From a virus, in IMG/VR virus record IMGVR_UViG_3300032268_000832, positions 186,001 through 250,000 of that record: a stretch of 64,000 bases of DNA; one strand, written 5' to 3'. Under the pieces are notes generated by a model that saw only the letters and a list, made by a program, of their open reading frames with translations, ran no database searches and had not been told where the DNA came from. Shown here in pieces: positions 57,094-64,000 of this stretch (within the stretch, counting starts at the first letter, position 1; each line of letters opens with the position of its first letter). Made by a program: the position numbers and the translations under genes.

Positions 57094-57579
57094 ATGAGTA
57101 CAAAACCGAAAGTGTATTTGGCGAAATCAAACAGAGCTAATCCAGAATTGGTTAGTAGAGTTCGCCAAACTCTTTCCAAATATGATATAGAAATCGTTGA
57201 ATTTAAGGGTGGTCAATTTAGTCACAAACCAATGTTAGAATGTGAACAATTAGTAGTTGTACCAGACTTATCAGATGAAGAAAATATCGTAATTGGGAAA
57301 GGGTTGTATGAGCAAATTGAAAGATTTGGTTCCTCAAAAGGTTTTGAATATGTTTTAACTATCACTAGTGATAACATGTTGATTAAAGAACTTGATGATA
57401 TTGATATAATTGATTATGATGATTACGTTGAATACGCTCTTCTACATTTTCAATCATCATGGGGTTCTGAACACTTGAAGGACGTTTTAGATGAAATTGG
57501 TTATAACCCAAAATCATCAAATACTTTAAAAACGTCTGGTAAATCAAATTATTATATGTTAATTGGTAAAAAAGTTTAA
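57094..57579 (+). CDS. Hypothetical protein, 161 aa
   Basis: 161 residues. The first ~80 residues (KVYLAKSNRANPELVSRVRQ, LSKYDIEIVEFKGGQF) have an alpha/beta pattern reminiscent of nucleotide-sugar or TIR-like folds, but no motif is firm. Unknown function. Confidence 0.6.
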   Translation: MSTKPKVYLAKSNRANPELVSRVRQTLSKYDIEIVEFKGGQFSHKPMLECEQLVVVPDLSDEENIVIGKGLYEQIERFGSSKGFEYVLTITSDNMLIKELDDIDIIDYDDYVEYALLHFQSSWGSEHLKDVLDEIGYNPKSSNTLKTSGKSNYYMLIGKKV

Positions 57580-57586
57580 AAAAAAC

Positions 57587-57617
57587 TTGCAAGATTGAAA
57601 AACACTTAGTATATTTG
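57587..57617 (+). promoter_or_regulatory. Promoter of tRNA array 4
   Basis: TTGCA (57587) and TATATTTG (57610-57617). Confidence 0.75.
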
Positions 57618-57649
57618 CATTGTAATTTTAAATAAACATCGTAGAGTGT

Positions 57650-57778
57650 TTGAGAGTAGTAGCTATTAGGAAAGTTCCTCCTCTTTATCGAAAGATAAAT
57701 GAAACTTTGTACTGGCGGTGGTATCAAACACAAAGACGTAAGTATTGGGGTCTTACAACCCCAAGAATGGTACCGTAG
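57650..57778 (+). CDS. Possible leader peptide of tRNA array 4
   Basis: A 42-codon frame starting TTG-AGA (the other leaders start ATG-AGA) and ending at a TAG inside the tRNA-Phe gene. Rich in Arg, Tyr, Pro, Thr, Lys, Gln and Trp (for example YWRWYQTQRRKYW), including the amino acids for which no canonical tRNA was found in this window. A TTGGGG/CCCCAA hairpin lies at 57745-57764 but has no T run. Speculative. Confidence 0.3.
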   Translation: MRVVAIRKVPPLYRKINETLYWRWYQTQRRKYWGLTTPRMVP

Positions 57779-57841
57779 CTCAGTTGGTAGAGCAATGGAC
57801 TGAAAATCCATGTGTCACTGGTTCGATTCCAGTCGGTACCA
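57769..57841 (+). tRNA. tRNA-Phe (GAA), second gene
   Basis: Acceptor GGTACCG/CGGTACC, anticodon arm ATGGA-CTGAAAA-TCCAT, T arm ACTGG/CCAGT, A73. Confidence 0.9.
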
Positions 57842-58013
57842 CTACAGTAAGACGGTTAGCCTTACGTAAAGAACTTTAAGACACCATGGAAGGTTTTAAA
57901 GGGAAATGACGCTAACAGCTGAGGAAGTGCTAGAACTTCTGGGTTTGCAGTTCGGACCCTCTCCCAAAGAAAACACTGCAATGGTACTATCATGGGAACG
58001 ATAGTACCAAAAC
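57842..58013 (+). other. Structured noncoding region in array 4
   Basis: No gene. Holds a GTAAG/CTTAC hairpin (57847), GAAGT/ACTTC (57930), and a perfect 9-bp GGTACTATC/GATAGTACC hairpin (57981-58006). I could not fit a standard tRNA. RNase P RNA was considered and not supported. Confidence 0.4.
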
Positions 58014-58090
58014 ACGGGGATAGCATAAGGGCGGCAGTTCCTTGCAGAACGTATACTAGTTGCCGAGGGGTTCGACTCCCTTCTCCCCGA
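58014..58090 (+). tRNA. tRNA-like gene, isotype unclear
   Basis: CGGGGAT/CTCCCCG acceptor (C1-G72 as in Pro tRNA), A73 and a clear T arm (AGGGG-TTCGACT-CCCTT). The middle is irregular: GGCAG/TTGCC could be the anticodon stem around a ~22-base loop containing a TTC/GAA hairpin. May contain an insertion, or be degenerate. Confidence 0.45.
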
Positions 58091-58104
58091 CTAAATTATT
58101 AACT

Positions 58105-58278
58105 ATGGCTACATTAGCACAAAAATCTAGACAAGCTAGAGCGTTAGCAATGCTTGAAACACAACTTAAAAGTGGTGTTAAAACTCAGAAAGGAACTTCT
58201 GACGTTAAAATCGAATTGACAGATGCGGATAGAAAACGTATCAACAAAGAGATTAGTAACTTAAAAGCGAAAGCTTAA
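58105..58278 (+). CDS. Small basic hypothetical protein, 57 aa
   Basis: 57 residues from ATG 58105 (MATLAQKSRQARALAMLETQ); an upstream start would be in the tRNA-like gene. Basic and helical, possibly nucleic-acid binding. No family recognised. Confidence 0.6.
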   Translation: MATLAQKSRQARALAMLETQLKSGVKTQKGTSDVKIELTDADRKRINKEISNLKAKA

Positions 58279-58292
58279 AAAATAGGTAAAGA

Positions 58293-58420
58293 AAGATTAT
58301 TTCAGCAATTTAAATCAACAGCCTCCTAAGCTCGTGGTCGCAGGTTCGAATCCTGTCTAGTTTTTCCTAGGAAAAGCAAGTAGCTCAGTTGGATAGAGCA
58401 CGTATGAAAAAATTAATCTT
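58293..58420 (+). repeat. TTCAGCAA stem element, copy D, enclosing a permuted tRNA
   Basis: AAGATTA-TTTCAGCAATTTAAATCAAC at the left and GAAAAAAT-TAATCTT at the right; the 7-base ends pair. The permuted tRNA halves lie inside. Confidence 0.6.
58320..58402 (+). tRNA. Circularly permuted tRNA-Arg (CCT)
   Basis: The 3' half comes first (58320-58364): AGC, loop CTCCTAA, GCTCG, TGGTC, T arm GCAGG-TTCGAAT-CCTGT, acceptor CTAGTTT. After a 9-base linker comes the 5' half (58374-58402): acceptor AAGCAAG, TA, D arm GCTC-AGTTGGATA-GAGC, A, CG. Joining CG to AGC gives a perfect 5-bp anticodon stem CGAGC/GCTCG, and the acceptor pairs with one mismatch. The body matches ordinary Arg(CCT) tRNA. Maturation would need processing of the linker and joining of the outer ends. 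Confidence 0.7.
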
Positions 58421-58431
58421 GTTACCTACAT

Positions 58432-58507
58432 ATGAGGATAGCTCAGTTGGTAGAGCGCTCGGTGGTTCGCTGCCGAGAGGTTGCAGGTTCGAGTCCTGCT
58501 CCTTGTA
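58432..58507 (+). tRNA. tRNA with enlarged anticodon loop
   Basis: Acceptor ATGAGGA/TCCTTGT, perfect D arm GCTC/GAGC, T arm GCAGG/CCTGC, A73. The anticodon stem CTCGG/CCGAG closes a 10-base loop TGGTTCGCTG (8 if a T-G pair is added) instead of 7, so the anticodon cannot be assigned. Could be a frameshift-type or intron-containing tRNA, or degenerate. Confidence 0.6.
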
Positions 58508-58565
58508 CAAAAAAATTTTTAACTATTATTTAACAAAAAAATTTTGTAGTTACAAAAATACTTAG

Positions 58566-58573
58566 TATATTTG
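58566..58573 (+). promoter_or_regulatory. Host-type -7 element TATATTTG
   Basis: TTAGTATATTTGC, 26 bases before ATG 58600. Confidence 0.6.
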
Positions 58574-58599
58574 CATTGTAAAACATAAACAATAACAAA

Positions 58600-59319
58600 A
58601 TGAGTTTTTTTAAAAATCTAATCTTCGCTCAAGATGAAAATCCTAGTGAGGGTACTAGTACACCAGCACCAGTGAAACAACAAACAACAAGTAAGTTTCC
58701 TGATTCTGGTCAAGCAACAACTGTTGCAACACCTGTTTTTTCGTTTCCAAATTCTGAAACGACACCAACACCTACAACCTTTGTTTCTCAAGCAAATGTT
58801 TCTCACGAACACTTAGAGAAAGCTATTGAGTTATATGAAAAGGGTTTTGATTCTTTAAACCAAAATGGTTTTGATTTCTACGAGTTTTTCCAATCAGTAT
58901 CACAAGGTGGTATCGCAAACCCTCAAGTATATACTATGGCTTATGCTATGGGAACAGCAATGGATAAAACTATTAACAAAGAGAAACTTACCTCACAAGC
59001 TGATTACTATATCGCTGAAATTACCAAAGTATACGATGAAAACGTTGCTAAAGGTCAAGGTAAAAAAGAAAGTTTATTGAGACAAAAAGAGTCTGAAAAT
59101 CAAACATTAGCAAATGAGTTAACTATGTTCCAACAACAATTGGAAGCGTTGCAAATTCAAATTGTTGATAGACAAAATAAACTTCAAGCTATCAATGGTA
59201 AATACCAACCACAATTGGATGAAGTTGATAGTAAATTAAATGCCAACACAATTGCCAAGAGTAAAATTGTTGAGGCTATTGAAATTGTAAAATCAGGGAT
59301 TAACACAAACATTAAATAA
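58600..59319 (+). CDS. Hypothetical coiled-coil protein, 239 aa
   Basis: 239 residues: a Thr/Pro-rich N-terminal 70 residues, then helices, then a long coiled coil (about 150-215). No signal peptide. One base before the next gene; likely works with it and the ABC transporter. Confidence 0.65.
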   Translation: MSFFKNLIFAQDENPSEGTSTPAPVKQQTTSKFPDSGQATTVATPVFSFPNSETTPTPTTFVSQANVSHEHLEKAIELYEKGFDSLNQNGFDFYEFFQSVSQGGIANPQVYTMAYAMGTAMDKTINKEKLTSQADYYIAEITKVYDENVAKGQGKKESLLRQKESENQTLANELTMFQQQLEALQIQIVDRQNKLQAINGKYQPQLDEVDSKLNANTIAKSKIVEAIEIVKSGINTNIK

Positions 59320-59320
59320 G

Positions 59321-60454
59321 ATGAGTTCACAAACACAATTTAAACAACCAACTACATTAAACGCAAATTTAATGGAGTTACCAATCCTTAAGCACTTTGA
59401 CCAAAATCAAATTGCAACTAAGGTAGACACATTCCGTAAAGGTGAGAAAAATCTTTTCTGGTTCATGAAATTAGCCGCATTTGGTGCTATTGGTTACGGA
59501 TTATGGAAGTATGTATTACCAACCGTATTCCAAGCCATAGGTCATATGTTAGCAGTTGCCGCTACTGGGGTGATGATTGTAGGTCTTATAATCGCAGCAC
59601 CAGTAATTCTTAAAGGGCTTAGAGCCTTGACTAGAAGTCTTCATAAGATGATTATCCGTCACGACCCTTTTGCTCAGTTGGAAATTGAGCGTCATAAGAT
59701 GATTTCTAACCAAACAACATTTAGAGTTGCTAAAGGAAACATTGCTCAGTTAAAAAATGATATGGAATTAGAATCAAGCAGAGCGCAAACAGAAGCTGAG
59801 GAAGGGCAAAAGTCAATTCTTAGACTTCAAGCCAAAGCACAAAAAATCAAAACCAGAATGGACGAAATGGTTCAAAAAGGTGGTGTAGAAGCTAGAGGTG
59901 AAGATGAATATGTAAACTTGGCGTCTGAATTTCAAAAAGTAAACGCTGAAGCATTGCGTGTTTCAAATAAATTAACGCAAGCTAAAGACTTCGTTCAAAA
60001 ATACGGTACACGTGCCAACATCATGAAGAAAATGGGTCAAAAGCTTACAATGGTTGAGACTGCTATGGAGATTAAAATCTCTGACTTTGATGCTACTGTA
60101 GAAATGCTTAAGAAAGACTATGAATTTGGTCAAAAATCTAACGCTGCTACAACTGCCGCTAAAAATGCAATGGGCTTCACCAAAGGATGGGAATTCGATT
60201 ATGCTCTTGACGTTGTAACATCAACGATTGCCGCTGATATCGCGATTACAGCTGGTAACTTGAAAGACATCGAAACGCTTACAACTAACTATACGTTAGA
60301 TTCTGATGAGTTGTTCGCTAACTTGAATGCTGTGGCTGACAAAATCAAAGTTGGTGAAGATATTATTCCAAGTTCAAAACAATACAACAACCCTGAGTAC
60401 GTTTTGTCATCAACTGACAGACAAAAATCAGGTGGGTTTGGTGAGTTGTTCTAA
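59321..60454 (+). CDS. Membrane-anchored coiled-coil protein (PspA-like shape)
   Basis: 377 residues. Two hydrophobic segments at about 45-100 (LAAFGAIGYGLWKYVLPTVF; LAVAATGVMIVGLIIAAPVI), then a long coiled coil (130-280) with the helical register of PspA/IM30 proteins. Membrane remodelling or support of the neighbouring transporter is possible. Family assignment tentative. Confidence 0.6.
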   Translation: MSSQTQFKQPTTLNANLMELPILKHFDQNQIATKVDTFRKGEKNLFWFMKLAAFGAIGYGLWKYVLPTVFQAIGHMLAVAATGVMIVGLIIAAPVILKGLRALTRSLHKMIIRHDPFAQLEIERHKMISNQTTFRVAKGNIAQLKNDMELESSRAQTEAEEGQKSILRLQAKAQKIKTRMDEMVQKGGVEARGEDEYVNLASEFQKVNAEALRVSNKLTQAKDFVQKYGTRANIMKKMGQKLTMVETAMEIKISDFDATVEMLKKDYEFGQKSNAATTAAKNAMGFTKGWEFDYALDVVTSTIAADIAITAGNLKDIETLTTNYTLDSDELFANLNAVADKIKVGEDIIPSSKQYNNPEYVLSSTDRQKSGGFGELF

Positions 60455-60665
60455 TCAAAGATAAAAAAGAACTGTTCGAGTACCTTTTGTTGACCATACA
60501 TCCAAAAGTGAAGTGGTGGACAAAGATACTATAGGATTGGTGAGCCTAGATGAGTAAGTAACAAGTCAGAAGAGTCTTAGACCGTATGGGTAGTTCCTCT
60601 AACTGGCGAACATTAAAAAAACGTTAAATAGAAAAAAAAGATTTGGTACATTAAAAATATGTTTG
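60455..60665 (+). other. Noncoding region before the transporter genes
   Basis: About 200 bases with no gene after the 59321 gene. No strong terminator. The GC-richer stretch 60470-60615 differs from the AT-rich spacers nearby and may encode a small structured RNA, but no known fold was recognised. Confidence 0.35.
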
Positions 60666-60673
60666 TATATTTG
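60666..60673 (+). promoter_or_regulatory. Host-type -7 element TATATTTG
   Basis: TTGTATATTTGTACC, with TTGG about 23 bases upstream, before the gene at 60708. Confidence 0.65.
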
Positions 60674-60707
60674 TACCATAAAACAATAACATTAAAATTT
60701 AAACAAA

Positions 60708-62522
60708 ATGGGAAGAATCCTTAAAATTCAAAAATTGACTACCTTTGCAGAAGGTGTAATTGTTGCTCTTGGAGCAGTATTGGTAATGGGTATCGTGTAC
60801 TTCGTGTCACCAGGCCTACGTGTAGAAGTGTCTAAAACACTTGGTGGTTTAGAGCTTAATTCAGAAACCTTGAACAATGTAACAGCTGGTACTAAATTGC
60901 CGTTGCCATCTAGTACTCCATCAAGTGAAGTTGCTTCAAAAGGTCTTATTAGAATTGCAGAGTATGCATGGAATGGTAACTCTGGTATGATTGTAGCTAA
61001 CGGTGGACCACGCACAACTGAGGGGTCGCTTATGGAAGCCGCAGGTGTAAACTTAGAAATTGTTCGTCAAGACATGGTTGGTGGTTTACGTGATATGCAA
61101 GTAAAATTCGTTGAAGAATTTGATGGTGGTGCCGCTTATCCTAAATCTGATAAATCAGCTGTTGCTGTATCTATCATGGGTGATGGTGTTCCATTCTATA
61201 TCACAACTACACAAAAATCGTTAGATGAAAAATTCGGTAAGGGTAAATACCACGTACAAGCGATTGCACAATATGGTTTATCATACGGTGAAGATAAGCT
61301 TATCGGACCACAAATTTGGAAAGATAACCCTCAATCATTGAAAGGTGCTGTTATTTCTTCTGTAATCGGTGACGGTGACTGGGTTGTAGCTTGTAACTAT
61401 GCGTTCGCTAACAAAATTCCAGTAAATCCAGACCCAAAAACTTACGACCCTAATGCGATTAACTTCGTACCATCACCAAATGATGACTTTATTGAATCTG
61501 TAAAAGACTTGATTAAATCTCAAACAGCTGGTTATACGGTTCCATTAAAAGAGGTTAAAGATGGTAAATTAACTGGTAAGACGGTTAACCGTAAGATTGA
61601 TGGTGCTACTACGTGGACTCCAGGTGATAAGATGGCTTTCGATGCGTTGACTGGTTTCACAGATGTTGTTTCAACAAAAGAGTTTGTGAATCAAATGGCT
61701 ACTACGCTTGTAATTGTTAAAGAGTGGGCTGTACAACACGATAAAGAAGTTATCAATTTATTGAAACAAACTTATGTTGCTTCTAATCAAATCAAACAAT
61801 ACGATGAATGGGCTCGTAAAGCGGCTGAGTGTGTAGCTAAAACATACAACGCAGAAACTGCTGAATACTGGTATAATATGTTCAAAGGACAAAAAGGTAC
61901 CAAAGCTGGTTTAGGTTACGATGTTGGTGGTACAAGAGTATTCAACTATGCTGATGCAATGCAATACAACGGTATCTCTGATGGTAACAACAGATACAAA
62001 GCAGTATATGACCAAGTTTCCGCTTATTTGACTGACTTGAACCCATGTGGTTTCAATGAAACTTGCCCTGAGGGTGTTATACCTTACGATGACGCGGTTA
62101 ACTTATACTTCTTAAAATCAATTAACATTGGTGATGCAGGTAAAACTGAAAAAATATCATATGCTGAAAACAAAACTAAAGTTTTAGCTAGTGGTCAATG
62201 GAACATCAACTTTGCAACTGGTAGTTCAGCTATCCAAGGGTCTGAAAAAGACTTAGAAACGATATATAACTTGTTAGTGCAAGCTGAGGAAGCAAAACTT
62301 AAAGTTGTTGGTCACACTGATAACGTAGGTAACTCAAATTCTAATATGGACTTGTCAAAAGGACGTGCTAACTCTGTAGTTGCATATTTAACAAGTAGAG
62401 GTATCTCTAAAGAACGTTTCCAATTGGTAGACGGAAAAGGTGATACACAACCTATCGGTGATAACAACACTGTATCAGGTAAAGCTAAAAATAGACGTGT
62501 AGAAATTACTCTATTAAAATAG
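60708..62522 (+). CDS. ABC substrate-binding protein fused to OmpA domain
   Basis: 604 residues. An N-terminal membrane anchor (VIVALGAVLVMGIVYFV), a periplasmic substrate-binding region of the nitrate/taurine type (about 85-470), and an OmpA peptidoglycan-binding domain at the C-terminus: WNINFATGSSAIQGSE, VVGHTDNVGNSNSN, DLSKGRANSVVAYL, KAKNRRVEITL. It would sit in the periplasm tethered to both membrane and wall. Followed by a permease and ATPase of the same transporter type. Confidence 0.85.
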   Translation: MGRILKIQKLTTFAEGVIVALGAVLVMGIVYFVSPGLRVEVSKTLGGLELNSETLNNVTAGTKLPLPSSTPSSEVASKGLIRIAEYAWNGNSGMIVANGGPRTTEGSLMEAAGVNLEIVRQDMVGGLRDMQVKFVEEFDGGAAYPKSDKSAVAVSIMGDGVPFYITTTQKSLDEKFGKGKYHVQAIAQYGLSYGEDKLIGPQIWKDNPQSLKGAVISSVIGDGDWVVACNYAFANKIPVNPDPKTYDPNAINFVPSPNDDFIESVKDLIKSQTAGYTVPLKEVKDGKLTGKTVNRKIDGATTWTPGDKMAFDALTGFTDVVSTKEFVNQMATTLVIVKEWAVQHDKEVINLLKQTYVASNQIKQYDEWARKAAECVAKTYNAETAEYWYNMFKGQKGTKAGLGYDVGGTRVFNYADAMQYNGISDGNNRYKAVYDQVSAYLTDLNPCGFNETCPEGVIPYDDAVNLYFLKSINIGDAGKTEKISYAENKTKVLASGQWNINFATGSSAIQGSEKDLETIYNLLVQAEEAKLKVVGHTDNVGNSNSNMDLSKGRANSVVAYLTSRGISKERFQLVDGKGDTQPIGDNNTVSGKAKNRRVEITLLK

Positions 62523-62544
62523 TGTTCGTGTTTTAATTAAAAAG

Positions 62545-62574
62545 TCCCTGATTAACATCAGGGATTTTTTTTTA
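62545..62574 (+). terminator. Rho-independent terminator
   Basis: TCCCTGAT pairs with ATCAGGGA, followed by ten T. Confidence 0.92.
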
Positions 62575-62604
62575 TTATTATTTGGTAGTTTGAAAAATAA
62601 ATAG

Positions 62605-62612
62605 TATTTTTG
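62605..62612 (+). promoter_or_regulatory. Host-type -7 element TATTTTTG
   Basis: ATAGTATTTTTG with TTTG about 24 bases upstream, before the permease gene. Confidence 0.55.
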
Positions 62613-62629
62613 TATAAAATTATAACACA

Positions 62630-63409
62630 ATGAAAAATATAATTAAAATGTTTGTCCCTTTTCAAACAATAAAAGGGTCTGAAAAAACAATAATGCTAAC
62701 AATATGGTTAGTTTCTTTGTTTGCTATTTGGGGTGTTTGTGCTATGGGTACAACGCACTTGTTTCCAACACCGTCACAAGTGTTGAAAGGGTTTGGAACT
62801 ATATGGACTGATGGTCTTATTGTTCATTTATTCAATTCTTTAGCGTTATGTGCTCAAGCTGTTTTAATTTCAGTTTTTATTTCTTTGTTTGTAACTTATT
62901 TAAGTACGTTACCATTCTTTAAGGGTTGGGCTGACTTTATTTCAAAGCTTAGATTCTTACCGCTAGCTGGTATTACATTTTACATCACTATTATCATTTC
63001 TAGTGCAAGAACTATACAAGTATGGGTACTTGTAATGTTTATGTCGACTTATTTGATTACATCGCTTGTACAGATGATTAAAGACATTTCACAAGAAGAA
63101 TTTGACCATGCAAGAACGCTTGGTTGTAACAGATGGGAAATGCTTTGGGAAGTGGTGATTAAAGGACGTTTTGATTACGTATTTGAATTGGTTAGACAAA
63201 ACCTTGCGATTGTATGGATGATGCTTGTAAGTATTGAGAGTATCCTTATCGCTGCTGGTGGTCTTGGTGTTCTTATTAAGAATGGTGATAAGGTTGGTGA
63301 CAACGGACGTGTTATTGCGGTTCAAATTGTGATTATCCTTGTTGGTATCGTGCTTGACTTCTTGTTAACAAAATTAAGAAAATTAATATTCAGGTATTCT
63401 AACTTTTAA
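62630..63409 (+). CDS. ABC transporter permease (nitrate/taurine type)
   Basis: 259 residues with about six membrane segments. The cytoplasmic coupling loop EFDHARTLGCNRWEMLWEVV (EAA-like loop with the A...G motif) is near residue 160. Resembles SsuC/NrtB-type inner-membrane permeases. Confidence 0.88.
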   Translation: MKNIIKMFVPFQTIKGSEKTIMLTIWLVSLFAIWGVCAMGTTHLFPTPSQVLKGFGTIWTDGLIVHLFNSLALCAQAVLISVFISLFVTYLSTLPFFKGWADFISKLRFLPLAGITFYITIIISSARTIQVWVLVMFMSTYLITSLVQMIKDISQEEFDHARTLGCNRWEMLWEVVIKGRFDYVFELVRQNLAIVWMMLVSIESILIAAGGLGVLIKNGDKVGDNGRVIAVQIVIILVGIVLDFLLTKLRKLIFRYSNF

Positions 63410-63420
63410 AATTAAAAATT

Positions 63421-63612
63421 ATGCTGTATGTTTTAATCATTATTATTTGTGGGTTAATTGGTGGTTTAATAGTTATAACTATTGATTATTTGTTTAATTT
63501 ATTTTCTAATAAAAAAAGTAATATAGTTACTTATGAGAAAATAAAACAAACACCTGAACAATTAAAAATTAGTAAACGTTTAGATGAAATGTTAGAAGAG
63601 TTTAAAAAATAA
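63421..63612 (+). CDS. Small membrane protein, 63 aa
   Basis: 63 residues: one N-terminal membrane helix (MLYVLIIIICGLIGGLIVIT) and a charged tail. Between the permease and ATPase genes, so possibly a transporter accessory subunit. Confidence 0.65.
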   Translation: MLYVLIIIICGLIGGLIVITIDYLFNLFSNKKSNIVTYEKIKQTPEQLKISKRLDEMLEEFKK

Positions 63613-63617
63613 AAATT

Positions 63618-64000
63618 ATGCCGTATACAACAAATGAAACGCTATTATACGTTGATAACGTAAGCGCAGGTTACGATGGGAAAGTCATTATTAAAGACAT
63701 CAACATCATAGAAAGAAATGTAATAAGAAAAGACTTTGATTCAACTGGTCAAGTTATTGCAGTGTTGGGACGTTCAGGTAGAGGTAAGTCTACATTGTTT
63801 AAAGTTCTTACTGGTTTATTAAAACCAATGAGTGGTCAAATATTATTGGCTGATATGGATACTGACGATTCAAGCGATGCTAAACCTTTAGATGAAGGTG
63901 ATGTTGGTTTTGTTGACCAAAAATACACGCTTTTCAGACATAAAACAGTTACTCAGATTTGTCAATACGCTATGCGTAAATCAACTTACCCTAAAGCAGA
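63618..64000 (+). CDS. ABC transporter ATPase, 3' end outside window
   Basis: The first 127 residues are visible. Walker A is VLGRSGRGKSTLFKVLTGLL near residue 50 and the Q-loop region is VGFVDQKYTLF near 98. Signature and Walker B lie beyond the window. Completes the transporter with the genes at 60708 and 62630. Confidence 0.88.
   Translation, partial: MPYTTNETLLYVDNVSAGYDGKVIIKDINIIERNVIRKDFDSTGQVIAVLGRSGRGKSTLFKVLTGLLKPMSGQILLADMDTDDSSDAKPLDEGDVGFVDQKYTLFRHKTVTQICQYAMRKSTYPKA

Noticed and set aside
57620-58013. RNase P RNA, suggested by an AGGAAAGTTCC sequence
   Set aside because: The other conserved RNase P core elements were not found in order.
58293-58420. Group I intron explanation of the permuted tRNA
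   Set aside because: The conserved core segments of group I introns were not seen in the short flanks.
1-64000. CRISPR array, rRNA genes, insertion sequences
   Set aside because: No regularly spaced repeats, no rRNA-like sequence and no transposase-type gene were recognised.

Overview
The window reads as part of the genome of a very large tailed bacteriophage that infects a Bacteroidetes (Flavobacterium-like) host. The host call rests on the promoters, which have TTG at about -33 and TAnnTTTG at about -7, on the AT-rich base composition with A-rich start regions, and on secreted proteins that include a type IX secretion sorting tail. The phage call rests on short tightly packed genes, free-standing homing endonucleases, T4-like DNA and RNA ligases, a large tRNA set, a recurring N-terminal peptide resembling a capsid-targeting signal, and the absence of ribosomal or core metabolic genes. 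No virion structural gene is seen here, so phage origin is inferred.

Layout. 1-8.2 kb: small unknown genes, RNase HII, a Ro60/TROVE-like vWA protein with a candidate Y-like RNA beside it, DnaJ and ClpP. 8.3-14 kb: tmRNA, two initiator-type tRNAs, a GIY-YIG endonuclease, an RF1-like release factor carrying two in-frame UGA codons, an SPFH protein, a nucleotide kinase, an amber-suppressor-like tRNA and a peptidyl-tRNA hydrolase 2 gene with UAG as codon 3. 14.5-22.8 kb: predicted packaged proteins (metallopeptidases, CCA-adding enzyme and others). 22.8-26.2 kb: tRNA array 1 with HNH enzymes. 26.2-41.3 kb: ADP-ribosyltransferase-like and kinase-like packaged proteins, a kinase-phosphodiesterase, Nudix, two RNA ligases, DNA ligase, an alarmone-hydrolase-like HD protein and a WGR-PARP. 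41.3-48.8 kb, minus strand: an envelope operon (CsgG-like, beta-barrel, lectin/LamG, T9SS-tailed cohesin/dockerin-like protein, holin-like proteins). 49-57.6 kb: nucleotidyltransferase, HD protein, tRNA arrays 2 and 3 and a large packaged protein. 57.6-58.5 kb: tRNA array 4, with a circularly permuted tRNA. 58.6-64 kb: membrane coiled-coil proteins and an ABC transporter (substrate-binding/OmpA fusion, permease, start of the ATPase).

The main discovery is in the tRNA arrays. Arrays 1, 2 and 3 each start with a strong promoter, a short ORF beginning ATG-AGA and a rho-independent terminator. The peptide is made almost entirely of the amino acids whose tRNAs follow: Ile/Asn/His/Met/Ser/Trp/Arg, then Leu/Val/Cys, then Phe/Asp/Ala/Glu. 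In each case the end of the ORF is complementary to the 5' arm of the terminator. This is the layout of trp/his-type attenuation, here apparently used so that a shortage of particular charged tRNAs switches on the matching tRNA operon.

The other genes fit a programme of taking over and repairing translation: about 30 tRNAs (most without encoded CCA) plus a CCA-adding enzyme, tmRNA plus ClpP, RF1-like factor, two PTH2-like proteins, and kinase, phosphodiesterase and ligase enzymes able to mend or splice tRNA. Five tRNAs have long variable arms but anticodons of amino acids that normally use short-arm tRNAs. Promoters fall into a host-type class and a second class marked by ATATTTAT(A/T), found mainly before the predicted packaged and envelope genes. 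All statements come from reading the sequence; no database search or folding program was run.
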